This document shows positions 51,616 through 60,887 of a DNA stretch of 64,000 nucleotides, one piece after another. The notes under the pieces were generated by a model. The model made no database searches. It saw only the letters and a list, made by a program, of their open reading frames with translations, and was not told the origin of the DNA. The translations under genes were made by a program, and so were the position numbers. Each line of letters opens with the position of its first letter. Within the stretch, counting starts at the first letter, position 1. Source of the stretch: an uncultured Flavobacteriales bacterium (GTDB lineage Bacteria > Bacteroidota > Bacteroidia > Flavobacteriales > Schleiferiaceae); assembly GCA_938084135.1 (NCBI GenBank), contig CALKDS010000001.1, forward strand, positions 1 to 64,000, given 5' to 3'.

Positions 51616-53046
51616 ATGAAAAAATTCGTTAACACTTATAGACTTATAACCCTTGGGGTCACTAGTCTTTTAATTTCTTGCTCCGGCTCAAATCATGGTG
51701 AATTGGTTGGAGTACAGAATCGAGCAGATTTTTATCCATCAGATCCATATGGTATGGTTTACATTCCTCAAGGATCATTTAATGCAGGAAATGCGGATGT
51801 TGATATTCCCGCAACCCTTACAGCACCTACAAAAACTGTAAGTGTCTCTTCTTTTTATATGGATGAAACTGAGATAACAAATAATGAGTACCGTCAATTT
51901 GTTCATTGGGTAAGGGATTCTATTTTGCGATACAGACTAGCTGAGGGGTTAGTAGAAGAATACGAATATATCTCGTATGCCGATCTACAAAATCCAACAT
52001 ATTTTGAGGAATATGTTGGAATAGAGTACCCTGACTCGATGCAATCTCATTTAGATTGGAGTCGAAAACTAACTTGGGACACAAAAAAATTTCCTTCAAT
52101 TGAATACACAGAAGTACTTGAAACAATGTATTTGGCGCCTGAGGAAAGATATCTAGGCGGTCGAATGTTAGATTCGCGCCAATTGAATTATTTATATTTC
52201 TGGATCGATAAGCAGAAAGCTGCTAAAAAATCGAACCGAGCAAATATGGATTTCACCGATGCTGATGCTGATGGTATGACATACAACTACAAAGACTACA
52301 TAAAAGATGGCCAAAGCATATCTGACCGATCAAGTTTTTTTGAAAGTGAAACGATAAATGTTTATCCAGATACACTCGTATGGCTCTCAGACTTCACGTA
52401 TTCTTTCAATGAACAAATGCATGACAGCTATTTTTGGCATCCTGCTTATGATAATTACCCGGTAGTTGGAATAAATTGGAAACAAGCCATGGCTTTTTGT
52501 AACTGGCGCACACGATATAGAAACGATTATTTGAAAGAGAATGATGATTTTCAAGAAAGTGAGTTCAGATTGCCAACTGAATCAGAATGGGAATATGCAG
52601 CTAGAGGCGGATTTGAATTAACCACCTATCCCTGGGGTGGACCTTATACAACCAATAGCGCTGGCTGCTTCTTAGCAAATTTCAAACCCTCCAGAGGAAA
52701 TTTAACCTCCGACGGAGGCTTTCATCCTGTAAAGGCCACTTCTTATGAACCTAATGGGTATGGTTTATACTGCATGGCTGGGAATGTCGCAGAATGGACA
52801 AGTACAGCTTGGGATGAAGCTAGCTATTATTATGTTGGAGATTTCAACCCAGACTTTAAATACAATGCTGACGAGAATGACCCTGAAACTATGAAAAGAA
52901 AAGTGATTCGCGGTGGATCCTGGAAAGACATTGCCGCCTACCTTCAAGTAAGTTCTAGAGAATACGAATATCAAGATACAAATAAATCCTACATTGGATT
53001 TCGCACAGTACAAAGTTTTTTGGGTCGAGACGCTCGAGACTTTTAA
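51616..53046 (+). CDS. gldK: Gliding/type IX secretion lipoprotein GldK (PorK)
   Basis: A 476-residue lipoprotein (anchor Cys22 in LLISCSGSN) with a formylglycine-generating-enzyme-like fold: MVYIPQGSFNAGNADVDIP, DETEITNNEYRQFV, PVVGINWKQAMAFCNWRT, FRLPTESEWEYAARGG, MAGNVAEWTSTAWDE and KVIRGGSWKDIAAYLQ. GldK forms, with GldN, the periplasmic/outer-membrane ring of the type IX machine. A long insertion (about 105-240) separates the two halves of the fold, as in known GldK. It is followed by gldL, gldM and gldN. Confidence 0.96.
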   Translation: MKKFVNTYRLITLGVTSLLISCSGSNHGELVGVQNRADFYPSDPYGMVYIPQGSFNAGNADVDIPATLTAPTKTVSVSSFYMDETEITNNEYRQFVHWVRDSILRYRLAEGLVEEYEYISYADLQNPTYFEEYVGIEYPDSMQSHLDWSRKLTWDTKKFPSIEYTEVLETMYLAPEERYLGGRMLDSRQLNYLYFWIDKQKAAKKSNRANMDFTDADADGMTYNYKDYIKDGQSISDRSSFFESETINVYPDTLVWLSDFTYSFNEQMHDSYFWHPAYDNYPVVGINWKQAMAFCNWRTRYRNDYLKENDDFQESEFRLPTESEWEYAARGGFELTTYPWGGPYTTNSAGCFLANFKPSRGNLTSDGGFHPVKATSYEPNGYGLYCMAGNVAEWTSTAWDEASYYYVGDFNPDFKYNADENDPETMKRKVIRGGSWKDIAAYLQVSSREYEYQDTNKSYIGFRTVQSFLGRDARDF

Positions 53047-53104
53047 CATAGAAAAATCTCAATATTTAATCAAATTCATTAATAATTAATTAAACCGAAA
53101 TAAG

Positions 53105-53758
53105 ATGGCCTTAATAGATGTAGATGGCAAGCGATTTAAAAACTTCATGTCCAAATTATATGGATGGGGAGCAGCAGTTGTAATCATGGGTGCGCTTTTC
53201 AAAATCATTCACCTTCCAGGAGCTGACTTTATGCTAATTATTGGTTTAACCACTGAAGCGGTAATATTTTTCATTTCAGCTTTTGAGTCACCATCCAAAG
53301 ATTTTGACTGGTCAATTGTTTACCCAGAATTATCAACACTAGACCTGAACGAAGGAAAAGGTCGTCGTGGAACTGTAACCCAGGAATTAGATAAAATGAT
53401 GGAAGAAGCCAAAATCGGTCCAGAACTATTGACTAGCTTGGGTGACGGAATGCGCCAATTAAGCGATACTGCTTCATCTTTAAATTCGGCTACAGATGCA
53501 GCTGGAGCAACTTCTGCTTATAGCGATCAATTAAATAGCGCGGCACAAAACATGGAAGCTTTGAATGCTCTTTATGCTGTTCAGCTCGAGAACACTACGA
53601 GCCAAGTTGAAATTCAAAATAGCCTAATGGAAAAACTTGGGTCTTCAATGAATGAGTCCGAAGCTCTAGCTCAAGAGGTTGGAAAACTCTCAGGAAACTT
53701 ATCCCAGCTAAATAATGTTTATGGCAATATGCTTTCAGCAATGAGTGGTAAAAGCTAA
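53105..53758 (+). CDS. gldL: Type IX secretion motor protein GldL (PorL)
   Basis: A 217-residue inner-membrane protein with two N-terminal helices (about 20-36 and 41-59: GAAVVIMGALFKIIHLPGADF, LIIGLTTEAVIFFISAFE) and a long helical cytoplasmic part. A Glu in the second helix (LTTEAVIFF) is in the position known to carry protons. With GldM it forms the proton-driven rotary motor of gliding and type IX secretion. It lies 58 bases after gldK and 62 before gldM. Confidence 0.96.
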   Translation: MALIDVDGKRFKNFMSKLYGWGAAVVIMGALFKIIHLPGADFMLIIGLTTEAVIFFISAFESPSKDFDWSIVYPELSTLDLNEGKGRRGTVTQELDKMMEEAKIGPELLTSLGDGMRQLSDTASSLNSATDAAGATSAYSDQLNSAAQNMEALNALYAVQLENTTSQVEIQNSLMEKLGSSMNESEALAQEVGKLSGNLSQLNNVYGNMLSAMSGKS

Positions 53759-53820
53759 TAATCACTAACTTTCTGATATTCAAAATATAACAAGTTAATT
53801 ATCTCTTAGAATAAAACAAA

Positions 53821-55356
53821 ATGGCTTCAGGATCTCTTTCTCCCCGTCAAAAAATGATCAACATGATGTATTTGGTGTTGACAGCTATGTTGGCATTGAA
53901 TGTCTCCAAGGATATTCTCAAGGTTTTACATAAACTTGATGTAGGAATGTCTGCAACTGTGAAAACCGTTGAAGAAGGAACTAAGACTATATATGCGGCG
54001 ATTGAAGCTCAAGTATCCGAGAATGAACGGGCGGTACCTTTTAATGAAAGAGCTAAAGTTCTTCGAACGAAATCCAATTCAGTTGAATCATTACTTGTAA
54101 AAGCAAGGGAAGATATGATCGAAGAATCTGGCGGAATAGATACTGCTGATGACAACCGACTGAAAGGAGAAGATAACAGAAGTGTATCTAATAACTACAT
54201 GCTAAACGATAAAAGTGTTGGTGGGCAGGGAGCTGCAAAAGAAATTAAAGAGAGACTTACAGAATATCGCGGATATCTAATTGCTGAAGTTGAAGCAAAT
54301 CCTTCGCCAGTTACTGAAGAACTTATTGGAGAAATAAATCAAGCCTTTGACTTTAGTGATGTAAGAGCTGGTTCAAAAAAAGAAACATGGGAAACGGCTA
54401 CTTTCGCAGACCTTCCTCTTGCTGGCGTCATACCGTTTATTACGGATCTCCAGTCTAAAGTAAGACGAATGGAGGCGAGAGTTGCTGAGTATTTTTATAG
54501 CCAAATTGATGCCTCTGCGCTTAAGTTTGATGGCGTGAGAGCTGTTGTTATGCCAAAAAGTACCTACATAACTCAGGGAGAGATTTATGAAGCTGATGTA
54601 TTCTTGGCAGCATATAACAGTGGAAATCAGCCGGAATTTACGGATATCATTCCAGAAGAAATAGTTGATGGTGTGGGTAAAATTCGTTTCCCAGCAAAGG
54701 GAATAGGTTCAAAGACATTAACAGGAAGCATGACGCTGCCCGGAGATGATCGCGTTTATACATATGATGTAGTTTATACGGTCGCGCCACCTAGCGTTGT
54801 GATTTCTCCTTCTAAAATGAATGTCCTTTATCGTAATGTGATTAATCCGTTAGAAATCTCTGTGCCAGGAGTAGCTCCGTCTAACATAGTCGTCAACGGG
54901 CCTGGTGTAAGAGGAAGTAACGGAAAATATAATGCTGACATAACTAAAATAAAGGGTAAGGAAATCAAAATTTCTGTCTCGGTAAAAGAGGAAAATGGTA
55001 AATTACGACGAGCTGGATCAAAAATATTTAGAATAAAGGGATTGCCTCAAGCTGTAGGTTCTGTATTTAAAAAGACCCAAGGAGTAATGTCATCTAGCTT
55101 ACTAAGTAAAGGAAAAGTCGAAGCAGAGTATCAAGATTTTCCTTTCGACTTGCCACTAACAGTTGTCTCATTTGAACTAAAAATGGACGGACAACCGCCT
55201 ATGAAAGTTGATGGCAATAAAATACCTTCCAAGGCCAAACCTCTTATTCAAAAATTACGCCCTGGGAGCAGCGTTCAAATTCGTAAAATTATTGCGAAAA
55301 CGCAAAAAGGCGCCAGAATTTCTAGAGTAGGTATTGTTTCAATTGACGTTCAATAA
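53821..55356 (+). CDS. gldM: Type IX secretion motor protein GldM (PorM)
   Basis: A 511-residue protein with one N-terminal membrane helix (about 12-29, KMINMMYLVLTAMLALNVS) and a long periplasmic stalk of successive domains: a helical first domain (about 40-220) and Ig-like domains after it (starting around IDASALKFDGVRAVVMPKST). GldM spans the periplasm and links the GldL motor to the GldKN ring. The start MASGSLSPRQKMINMMY is the conserved N-terminus. It ends 2 bases before gldN. Confidence 0.97.
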   Translation: MASGSLSPRQKMINMMYLVLTAMLALNVSKDILKVLHKLDVGMSATVKTVEEGTKTIYAAIEAQVSENERAVPFNERAKVLRTKSNSVESLLVKAREDMIEESGGIDTADDNRLKGEDNRSVSNNYMLNDKSVGGQGAAKEIKERLTEYRGYLIAEVEANPSPVTEELIGEINQAFDFSDVRAGSKKETWETATFADLPLAGVIPFITDLQSKVRRMEARVAEYFYSQIDASALKFDGVRAVVMPKSTYITQGEIYEADVFLAAYNSGNQPEFTDIIPEEIVDGVGKIRFPAKGIGSKTLTGSMTLPGDDRVYTYDVVYTVAPPSVVISPSKMNVLYRNVINPLEISVPGVAPSNIVVNGPGVRGSNGKYNADITKIKGKEIKISVSVKEENGKLRRAGSKIFRIKGLPQAVGSVFKKTQGVMSSSLLSKGKVEAEYQDFPFDLPLTVVSFELKMDGQPPMKVDGNKIPSKAKPLIQKLRPGSSVQIRKIIAKTQKGARISRVGIVSIDVQ

Positions 55357-55358
55357 TT

Positions 55359-56183
55359 ATGAAAAATTTTCTCATTGTTTTTTTCTTTGTGGCTTCGAGT
55401 ACGGTCTGGAGTCAAGTCATATCACCGGAAGATGATGGCTTAGTGCCAAAAGGCGATATACATTATTCTAATACTAGAGTCGTCCCCTACCCTTTTCTTA
55501 GACAAGATGATATGATGTGGGCTACTCGCCATTGGGAAAGAATACAAGTTCAAGAAAAGTTAAATCATCCACTTTATTACCCAGTAGTTCCTCTCCCTGA
55601 TCGAAAATCAATGTTTGATGTTCTTAAAGATGCAATCCTTGTTGAAGGCAGTATCGTAGAAGTTTTCAGGGATGATTTATTTGAACTACCCTTAAGCAAT
55701 CAAGAAGTTGCTGATATTATTTTTAGAGTAGACTCTATTACTGACCCTGATGATCCAAGTATCCTTCTTGCAATTGACTCAATAGAGCTAAAAGCGCCCA
55801 ATGTCGTAGCATGGGAATTAAAATCTGATTGGTATTTTGACAAGCAAAGGGGTGAGATGAAAAACAGAATTTTAGGCATTTCCCCAGTAGTAAAAGATCC
55901 TTCTACATCTGAAATTTATAATATTTTCTGGATATGGTTTCCTGATGCGCGGCAGGCTCTTTCCACAAATATTGCCTACAATCCGGACAACAATACTAGA
56001 AGATTGACATTTGACCAGATCATGCAAATGAGATATTTTAATTCAGTAGTCTTTAAGGAAGACAATGTTTATGACCGTACTATAGATGATTATAAACAAA
56101 ACAGACCAATGGAGCAGCTATTAGAATCCAAACGAATTCGTGAAAATCTAAGGAATTACGAACACGACCTTTGGCAATTTTAA
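55359..56183 (+). CDS. gldN: Type IX secretion ring protein GldN (PorN)
   Basis: A 274-residue periplasmic protein with a signal peptide (ending TVWSQ, residue 19). DDMMWATRHWERIQVQEKLNHPLYYP, LFELPLSNQEVADIIFRVDS, VVAWELKSDWYFDKQRGEMKNRILGISPV and EIYNIFWIWFPDAR are typical GldN blocks. With GldK it forms the ring near the outer membrane. It is the last gene of the porP-gldKLMN run; a hairpin terminator lies 29 bases after the stop. Confidence 0.96.
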   Translation: MKNFLIVFFFVASSTVWSQVISPEDDGLVPKGDIHYSNTRVVPYPFLRQDDMMWATRHWERIQVQEKLNHPLYYPVVPLPDRKSMFDVLKDAILVEGSIVEVFRDDLFELPLSNQEVADIIFRVDSITDPDDPSILLAIDSIELKAPNVVAWELKSDWYFDKQRGEMKNRILGISPVVKDPSTSEIYNIFWIWFPDARQALSTNIAYNPDNNTRRLTFDQIMQMRYFNSVVFKEDNVYDRTIDDYKQNRPMEQLLESKRIRENLRNYEHDLWQF

Positions 56184-56200
56184 TTGACTAAATAATTTTG
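56170..56200 (+). promoter_or_regulatory. Bacteroidota-type promoter (TTTG-N19-TAATTTTG) at the end of gldN
   Basis: TTTG (56170-56173, inside gldN) and a perfect TAnnTTTG box (56193-56200) are 19 bases apart. The predicted start lies before the GC-rich hairpin at 56212-56228, so the hairpin would be in the leader of the downstream oxidoreductase gene. Confidence 0.45.
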
Positions 56201-56207
56201 TTATTTC

Positions 56208-56239
56208 AAAGGGCCGCTATTTGCGGCCTTTTCATTTTT
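56208..56239 (+). terminator. GC-rich hairpin terminator after gldN
   Basis: GGCCGC-TATTT-GCGGCC with flanking A and T runs (AAAG before, TTTTCATTTTT after) forms a typical intrinsic terminator 29 bases after gldN. It ends only a few bases before the next ATG (56244). Confidence 0.75.
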
Positions 56240-56243
56240 AAAT

Positions 56244-57227
56244 ATGCATTTCGCAATAATAGGTCAAGGTCTTGCGGGTTCTTCTCTCGCAATAGAAGCT
56301 GATAAGAATGGTCATGACATCACATGCTTTGACCTGAGCAATGAAAATACAGCCTCCAAGAGGGCAATCGGGATAATTAATCCATTAGTTCTAAAAAACC
56401 GAACAATATTTGATAAAAGTGAAATATTTTTGAGTAATTGTCTGTCCTATTATAATTGGATAGAAAAAACGTTTCAAAAACCATTATTATCAAGGAACTC
56501 GATCCGAGAAGTCTTATTTAATCCTAGTGAAGTTTCAAATTGGACCTCTTTATCTCAAGAATCAAATCTTGAAAAATATATTGGATCAATTGAAACTACC
56601 AATAAATCATTAAGCGCTTTAGGCCTAGGTTGTATAAAAAATAGCTTCAGACTTGATGTTAAAAATTATCTTCAAGTGATAAGGACTTGGCTTAGCGAAA
56701 ATCATCATCTCCAGGAAGAAGACGTTAAGAATATATTCGTGTCAAAAAATGAGGTAATTGTAAATAGCCAAAAATTTGATGGACTAATCTTAGCTGAGGG
56801 CTTAATAGCCACTTGGACACAGAAGATATTTCGACCTCTTCAATTTAGTCCAACAAAAGGAGAGGGTTTGGTAATTGAAACCACAAATACTAATATTGAT
56901 TTTCCTGTCCATAGAAATACTTTTCTTTTAAAAGAACATGAGAATAGATATACTGTTGGGGCCACATTCAACCGAAAGGATCTTCAAACAGGCCCTTCCA
57001 AAGCTGGAAAAGACTCTCTCATAAAGGAATTATCATATTGGTTTCACGATGACTTTAAAATTGTCGATCACTGGTGTGGATTGAGACCTACAATGAAAGA
57101 TAGAAAAATTTGTTTTGGATGGCACAAAGAATTTCCCAATGTAGGGTTTCTAAATGGGCTTGGATCTAGAGGTGCATTGACCTCCCCTTACTATAGCTCT
57201 CTGCTTTGGGCACAGCACAGATCTTAA
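56244..57227 (+). CDS. FAD-dependent oxidoreductase (DAO family)
   Basis: A 327-residue flavoprotein. The N-terminal HFAIIGQGLAGSSLAIEADKNGHDITCFD is the FAD-binding fold, with an atypical G-x-G-x-x-G as GQGLAG. FDGLILAEGL and FSPTKGEGLVIET lie in the middle, and YTVGATFNRKDLQTGP and GFLNGLGSRGALTSPYYSSLL at the C-terminus match the D-amino-acid-oxidase/MnmC-like group. Substrate unknown. Following gldN in this position is common in Flavobacteriales as I recall it, but no role in gliding is established. Confidence 0.85.
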   Translation: MHFAIIGQGLAGSSLAIEADKNGHDITCFDLSNENTASKRAIGIINPLVLKNRTIFDKSEIFLSNCLSYYNWIEKTFQKPLLSRNSIREVLFNPSEVSNWTSLSQESNLEKYIGSIETTNKSLSALGLGCIKNSFRLDVKNYLQVIRTWLSENHHLQEEDVKNIFVSKNEVIVNSQKFDGLILAEGLIATWTQKIFRPLQFSPTKGEGLVIETTNTNIDFPVHRNTFLLKEHENRYTVGATFNRKDLQTGPSKAGKDSLIKELSYWFHDDFKIVDHWCGLRPTMKDRKICFGWHKEFPNVGFLNGLGSRGALTSPYYSSLLWAQHRS

Positions 57228-57301
57228 AAGGGATAAATTAGATGTGATACTAGTCAAAAAACAATTTAAATAAAGTTAGCATTCAGATGAATTCCCTTTG
57301 T

Positions 57302-57309
57302 TACTTTTG
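57302..57309 (+). promoter_or_regulatory. -7 box of the ABC-F gene
   Basis: TACTTTTG is a perfect TAnnTTTG match, 8 bases before the ATG at 57318. A very short leader is implied. Confidence 0.45.
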
Positions 57310-57317
57310 TCCTCCAG

Positions 57318-59282
57318 ATGTTAAGTGTAAATCAAGTTGGTCTGGCCTTTGGAGGAACAGATCTTTTCAAGGACATATCATTTCAAATAAACCCTGGAGA
57401 AAGGATTGGACTAGTCGGTCGAAACGGAGCCGGTAAATCTACTCTACTGAGCCTTATTGCAGGGAAAATCTCCGTTGATTTTGGTAAGATATCCTTTCCG
57501 AATGATTTTAAAATTGGTTTCTTAACTCAAGATATTCCGCCTTCGGGGAATAATACTATTTGGGAAGAGGCTGCATCTAGCTTTAAGGAGATTCAAGCTC
57601 TCGAGTTTAAAATGGAAGAGCAGACGAAGCAACTCGAGACTAGAACGGACTATGAAAGTCCTTCCTATATGGATCTAATTAATGAACTATCTTCTAATCA
57701 AGAAAATTATCAAATGCTTGGTGGTTATACGTACCAAGCAGAAATGGAAAAAGTCCTCATTGGTCTTGGTTTTTTATCTAGTGATTTCCATAAATCACTT
57801 GCCTCATTTTCTGGGGGATGGCAAATGAGAGTTGAATTAGCTAAAATATTAATGCAGAATAATGATGTTCTGTTATTAGATGAGCCTACGAACCATTTAG
57901 ATATCGAGTCGATTATGTGGCTAGAGCAATTTCTTGCTGATAGCCCGCAAGCAATTATTCTCGTTTCACACGATAGAACATTTCTCAATAATGCAACGAC
58001 AAGAACTTTAGAAATTGTTCTGGGTAAGAGTTATGATTTCCCATGTCCCTATTATAAATATTTAAGTCTGAGAGAGGAAATTAGAGAAAAACAAAGACAA
58101 GCTAAAGCCAACCAAGAAAAAGAAATAAAACAGACTGAAGAACTCATAGAACGATTTCGATACAAAGCTTCCAAAGCATCATTTGCTCAGAGTTTAATAA
58201 AAAAATTAGACAAAATAGACCGTATTGATGTAGATGAAGAAGATACACGTAACATGAGATTTAAGTTCCCTCCAGCCCCTCGTTCTGGAAAAGTTGTCGC
58301 GAAACTCATTGACATTCATAAGCATTATGGATCAAAGCACGTTCTTAAAGGTTTTGACATGGAGATTGTTAGAGGTCAAAAAATAGCTTTTGTCGGACAA
58401 AATGGTCAAGGTAAATCAACACTTGTCAAAGTTCTTGCTGAAAATTTAGACTTTACTGGCTCCATTGATTTAGGACACCAAATATCACTAGGTTATTATG
58501 CCCAAAATCAGGCTGAAGTTTTAGATGGATCTAAAACTGTTCTAGAGACTATTGAAGATTCTGCCCCTGAGGAAATGCGGAGCTCTGCCCGAAAAATGTT
58601 AGGGAATTTTATGTTTACCGGAGATAATGTTGGTAAGAAGGTATCTGTCCTCTCTGGTGGGGAAAGAGGTCGGCTTGCATTATGCCAATTGATGCTAAAT
58701 CCAATTAATTTTTTAATTCTCGATGAGCCAACCAATCACCTAGATATGCAAGCTAAAGATGTCTTAAAACAATCTTTAGCAAACTATGATGGAACCCTAA
58801 TCGTGGTCTCTCACGATAGAGAGTTTTTATCCGATTTAGCAGATATAACCTATGAATTTAAAGATGGTAAAATTAGACAGCATTTGGGTGGTATCGAATA
58901 TTTCCTTGATCAGAAAAAAATGCAGAATATGCGACAAGTTGAATTAGGGTTGAAGGAAAAACCAGTTTCAAAATTAGAGCAAAAAACAAAAAATAACCGA
59001 GAATCGAAAAATGAACTCAAGAGGATAGAGAAAAATCTAAAGAATGCGGAAAAATTTGAAAAAAACGCTCAAAATAGATATGAAAATTTTCAAAAAGAAT
59101 TAGATGCTTTAGAAAACATTTTATCAAACCCTATTGCATTCAAAAAAATGTCTGAAGATCCAGATTTTTATATAAATTATGAACAGCTCAAAAAGAAATT
59201 AGATGATTCTTTTAATGCTTGGGAGGAAGCAGTCGAAAAAAGTTCTTCCCTTCAAAAGGAGTTGGGGCAAATAGAAGCGTAA
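57318..59282 (+). CDS. ABC-F family ATPase (ribosome-associated, Uup/EttA-like)
   Basis: A 654-residue soluble protein with two ABC domains and no membrane part. Walker A: GRNGAGKST (34-42) and GQNGQGKST (about 356-364). Signatures: SFSGGWQMRVELAKIL and VLSGGERGRLALCQLM. Walker B: VLLLDEPTNHLD and FLILDEPTNHLD. Between them lies the charged linker (about 245-300) that reaches the tRNA site. A C-terminal coiled coil of about 100 residues resembles Uup. ABC-F proteins act on ribosomes in translation or antibiotic protection; which applies here is not known. It precedes the phosphatase gene by 9 bases. Confidence 0.92.
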   Translation: MLSVNQVGLAFGGTDLFKDISFQINPGERIGLVGRNGAGKSTLLSLIAGKISVDFGKISFPNDFKIGFLTQDIPPSGNNTIWEEAASSFKEIQALEFKMEEQTKQLETRTDYESPSYMDLINELSSNQENYQMLGGYTYQAEMEKVLIGLGFLSSDFHKSLASFSGGWQMRVELAKILMQNNDVLLLDEPTNHLDIESIMWLEQFLADSPQAIILVSHDRTFLNNATTRTLEIVLGKSYDFPCPYYKYLSLREEIREKQRQAKANQEKEIKQTEELIERFRYKASKASFAQSLIKKLDKIDRIDVDEEDTRNMRFKFPPAPRSGKVVAKLIDIHKHYGSKHVLKGFDMEIVRGQKIAFVGQNGQGKSTLVKVLAENLDFTGSIDLGHQISLGYYAQNQAEVLDGSKTVLETIEDSAPEEMRSSARKMLGNFMFTGDNVGKKVSVLSGGERGRLALCQLMLNPINFLILDEPTNHLDMQAKDVLKQSLANYDGTLIVVSHDREFLSDLADITYEFKDGKIRQHLGGIEYFLDQKKMQNMRQVELGLKEKPVSKLEQKTKNNRESKNELKRIEKNLKNAEKFEKNAQNRYENFQKELDALENILSNPIAFKKMSEDPDFYINYEQLKKKLDDSFNAWEEAVEKSSSLQKELGQIEA

Positions 59283-59291
59283 CTTGACGAT

Positions 59292-60887
59292 ATGAAAAAA
59301 CTGTTTCAGCTTGTTTTAACATTTTTTACTTCATTGACAATTATGTCCCAGACGGCATCAGAGACAAAACTCGTTGTTTCTATTGTGGTGGATCAAATGC
59401 GAGCCGATTATTTAACTAGGTACTCTCACCTTTATGAAGGCGGGTTTAAAACGCTACTTGAAGATGGTGAAGTCTTTTGGAATGCGCATTATACGCATGC
59501 TCCAACTTATACAGCTCCAGGCCACGCAAGTATTTACACGGGTACAGATCCTCGTTTTCATGGTGTTATTGGAAATGATTGGTATGTTCCAAGTATTGGG
59601 AAGACAACTTATTGTTTAGAAGATCCAGTTGTATCACCAATCGGAACTACATCTAAATATGCTAAAAGAAGTCCAAAAAATATTCATAGCACAACTTGGA
59701 CAGATGAATTAGAGTGGGCTAGTAATAAGAAATCTAAAATATTCGCATTTTCTTTAAAAGATCGTGGTGCAATTTGTGCTGCAGGACATTTTGGAGATGC
59801 TGCTTTCTGGTTGGATAAATCAGGATTTATATCAAGTAGCTATTATATGTCATCACTGCCCAAATGGCTTATCAATTTTAATCGAAAAAATAGTCTTAAA
59901 TCATACATGAATGGCCAATGGGATTACTTAATAGATAAAAATAAATATCCTGAGATACAGTCTACAGAGTTTGAACGTATTCCTAAAGGAGCGAGAAAAG
60001 CTGATTTCCCTTATGATTTATCCTTGCTTTTTAATTTTGACACTACCGGTATTGAAGCATTTAAAACTACTCCTAAGGGGAATCAAATATTAGTAGATGT
60101 CGCTATAGAGGCCATGAAAAAAGAAGAATTAGGAATACATAATAATCGTTTCCCAGATGTGTTGGCAATTAGCTTTTCTGCTACAGATTATATCGGACAT
60201 GGCACAGGCATTAGGTCTCATGAGACAATGGATATGTATTTACGATTAGATCGTCAACTTGACACATTAATTGAATACCTAAATAAATACGTCGGTAAAG
60301 ATAATTTCATCATTGTTCTAACTGCAGATCATGGCGCTGCAGACAATCCAAGCCAAGCTAAAATGGATGGTATGCCAGTAGATTGGATGGCGCCGGCAGA
60401 CTTAGAATCAGAGTTTAGAGAATTGATTGTAGCTGCTGGAGTACCTGCGGAATTGATATTGAATTTTTCAAATGAACAAGTTTATATTCAAGAAAATGAT
60501 AATCTTGAAAATATTCAAGAAGTTGTTCGTAATGCACTATTAAAACATCCTGCAATCGCTGAATCATGGACAAAAGATGAAATACGAAGAGCCTCAGAAC
60601 CTTTTGCGCTGATGCGTAAAAATGGATCTGATAAAAGAAGTGGACAAGTATTTTACTCTCTTTATCCTGGTTCCATAGCTTATTACAAAACAGGTACCAC
60701 TCATGGTTCCGGCTACACATATGACACTCATGTGCCTGTCATTTTTTATGGGGAAATATTTCACTCCCCCAAAGGACACAATGAAAGAATTAACATTAAA
60801 GACATAGCGCCAACCCTTAGTCATATTCTGAAAATTGCTCAGCCTAGTGCTTGTAATGGTGATATTTTACCTTTAAAATTTAATTAA
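59292..60887 (+). CDS. PafA-like secreted alkaline phosphatase
   Basis: A 531-residue periplasmic or secreted phosphomonoesterase of the alkaline phosphatase superfamily. Signal peptide 1-19. The active-site pattern of PafA is present: nucleophile Thr74 in TYTAPGHASIYTG, Asn95 in GVIGNDWY, and the Lys-x-Arg pair at about 156-158 (SLKDRGAI). Metal ligands are visible in VVSIVVDQMRADY, SATDYIGHGTG, LTADHGAAD and TGTTHGSGYTYDTHVPV. PafA-type enzymes release phosphate from organic esters without needing phosphate starvation. It follows the ABC-F gene and overlaps nadE by 4 bases at its end. Confidence 0.9.
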   Translation: MKKLFQLVLTFFTSLTIMSQTASETKLVVSIVVDQMRADYLTRYSHLYEGGFKTLLEDGEVFWNAHYTHAPTYTAPGHASIYTGTDPRFHGVIGNDWYVPSIGKTTYCLEDPVVSPIGTTSKYAKRSPKNIHSTTWTDELEWASNKKSKIFAFSLKDRGAICAAGHFGDAAFWLDKSGFISSSYYMSSLPKWLINFNRKNSLKSYMNGQWDYLIDKNKYPEIQSTEFERIPKGARKADFPYDLSLLFNFDTTGIEAFKTTPKGNQILVDVAIEAMKKEELGIHNNRFPDVLAISFSATDYIGHGTGIRSHETMDMYLRLDRQLDTLIEYLNKYVGKDNFIIVLTADHGAADNPSQAKMDGMPVDWMAPADLESEFRELIVAAGVPAELILNFSNEQVYIQENDNLENIQEVVRNALLKHPAIAESWTKDEIRRASEPFALMRKNGSDKRSGQVFYSLYPGSIAYYKTGTTHGSGYTYDTHVPVIFYGEIFHSPKGHNERINIKDIAPTLSHILKIAQPSACNGDILPLKFN

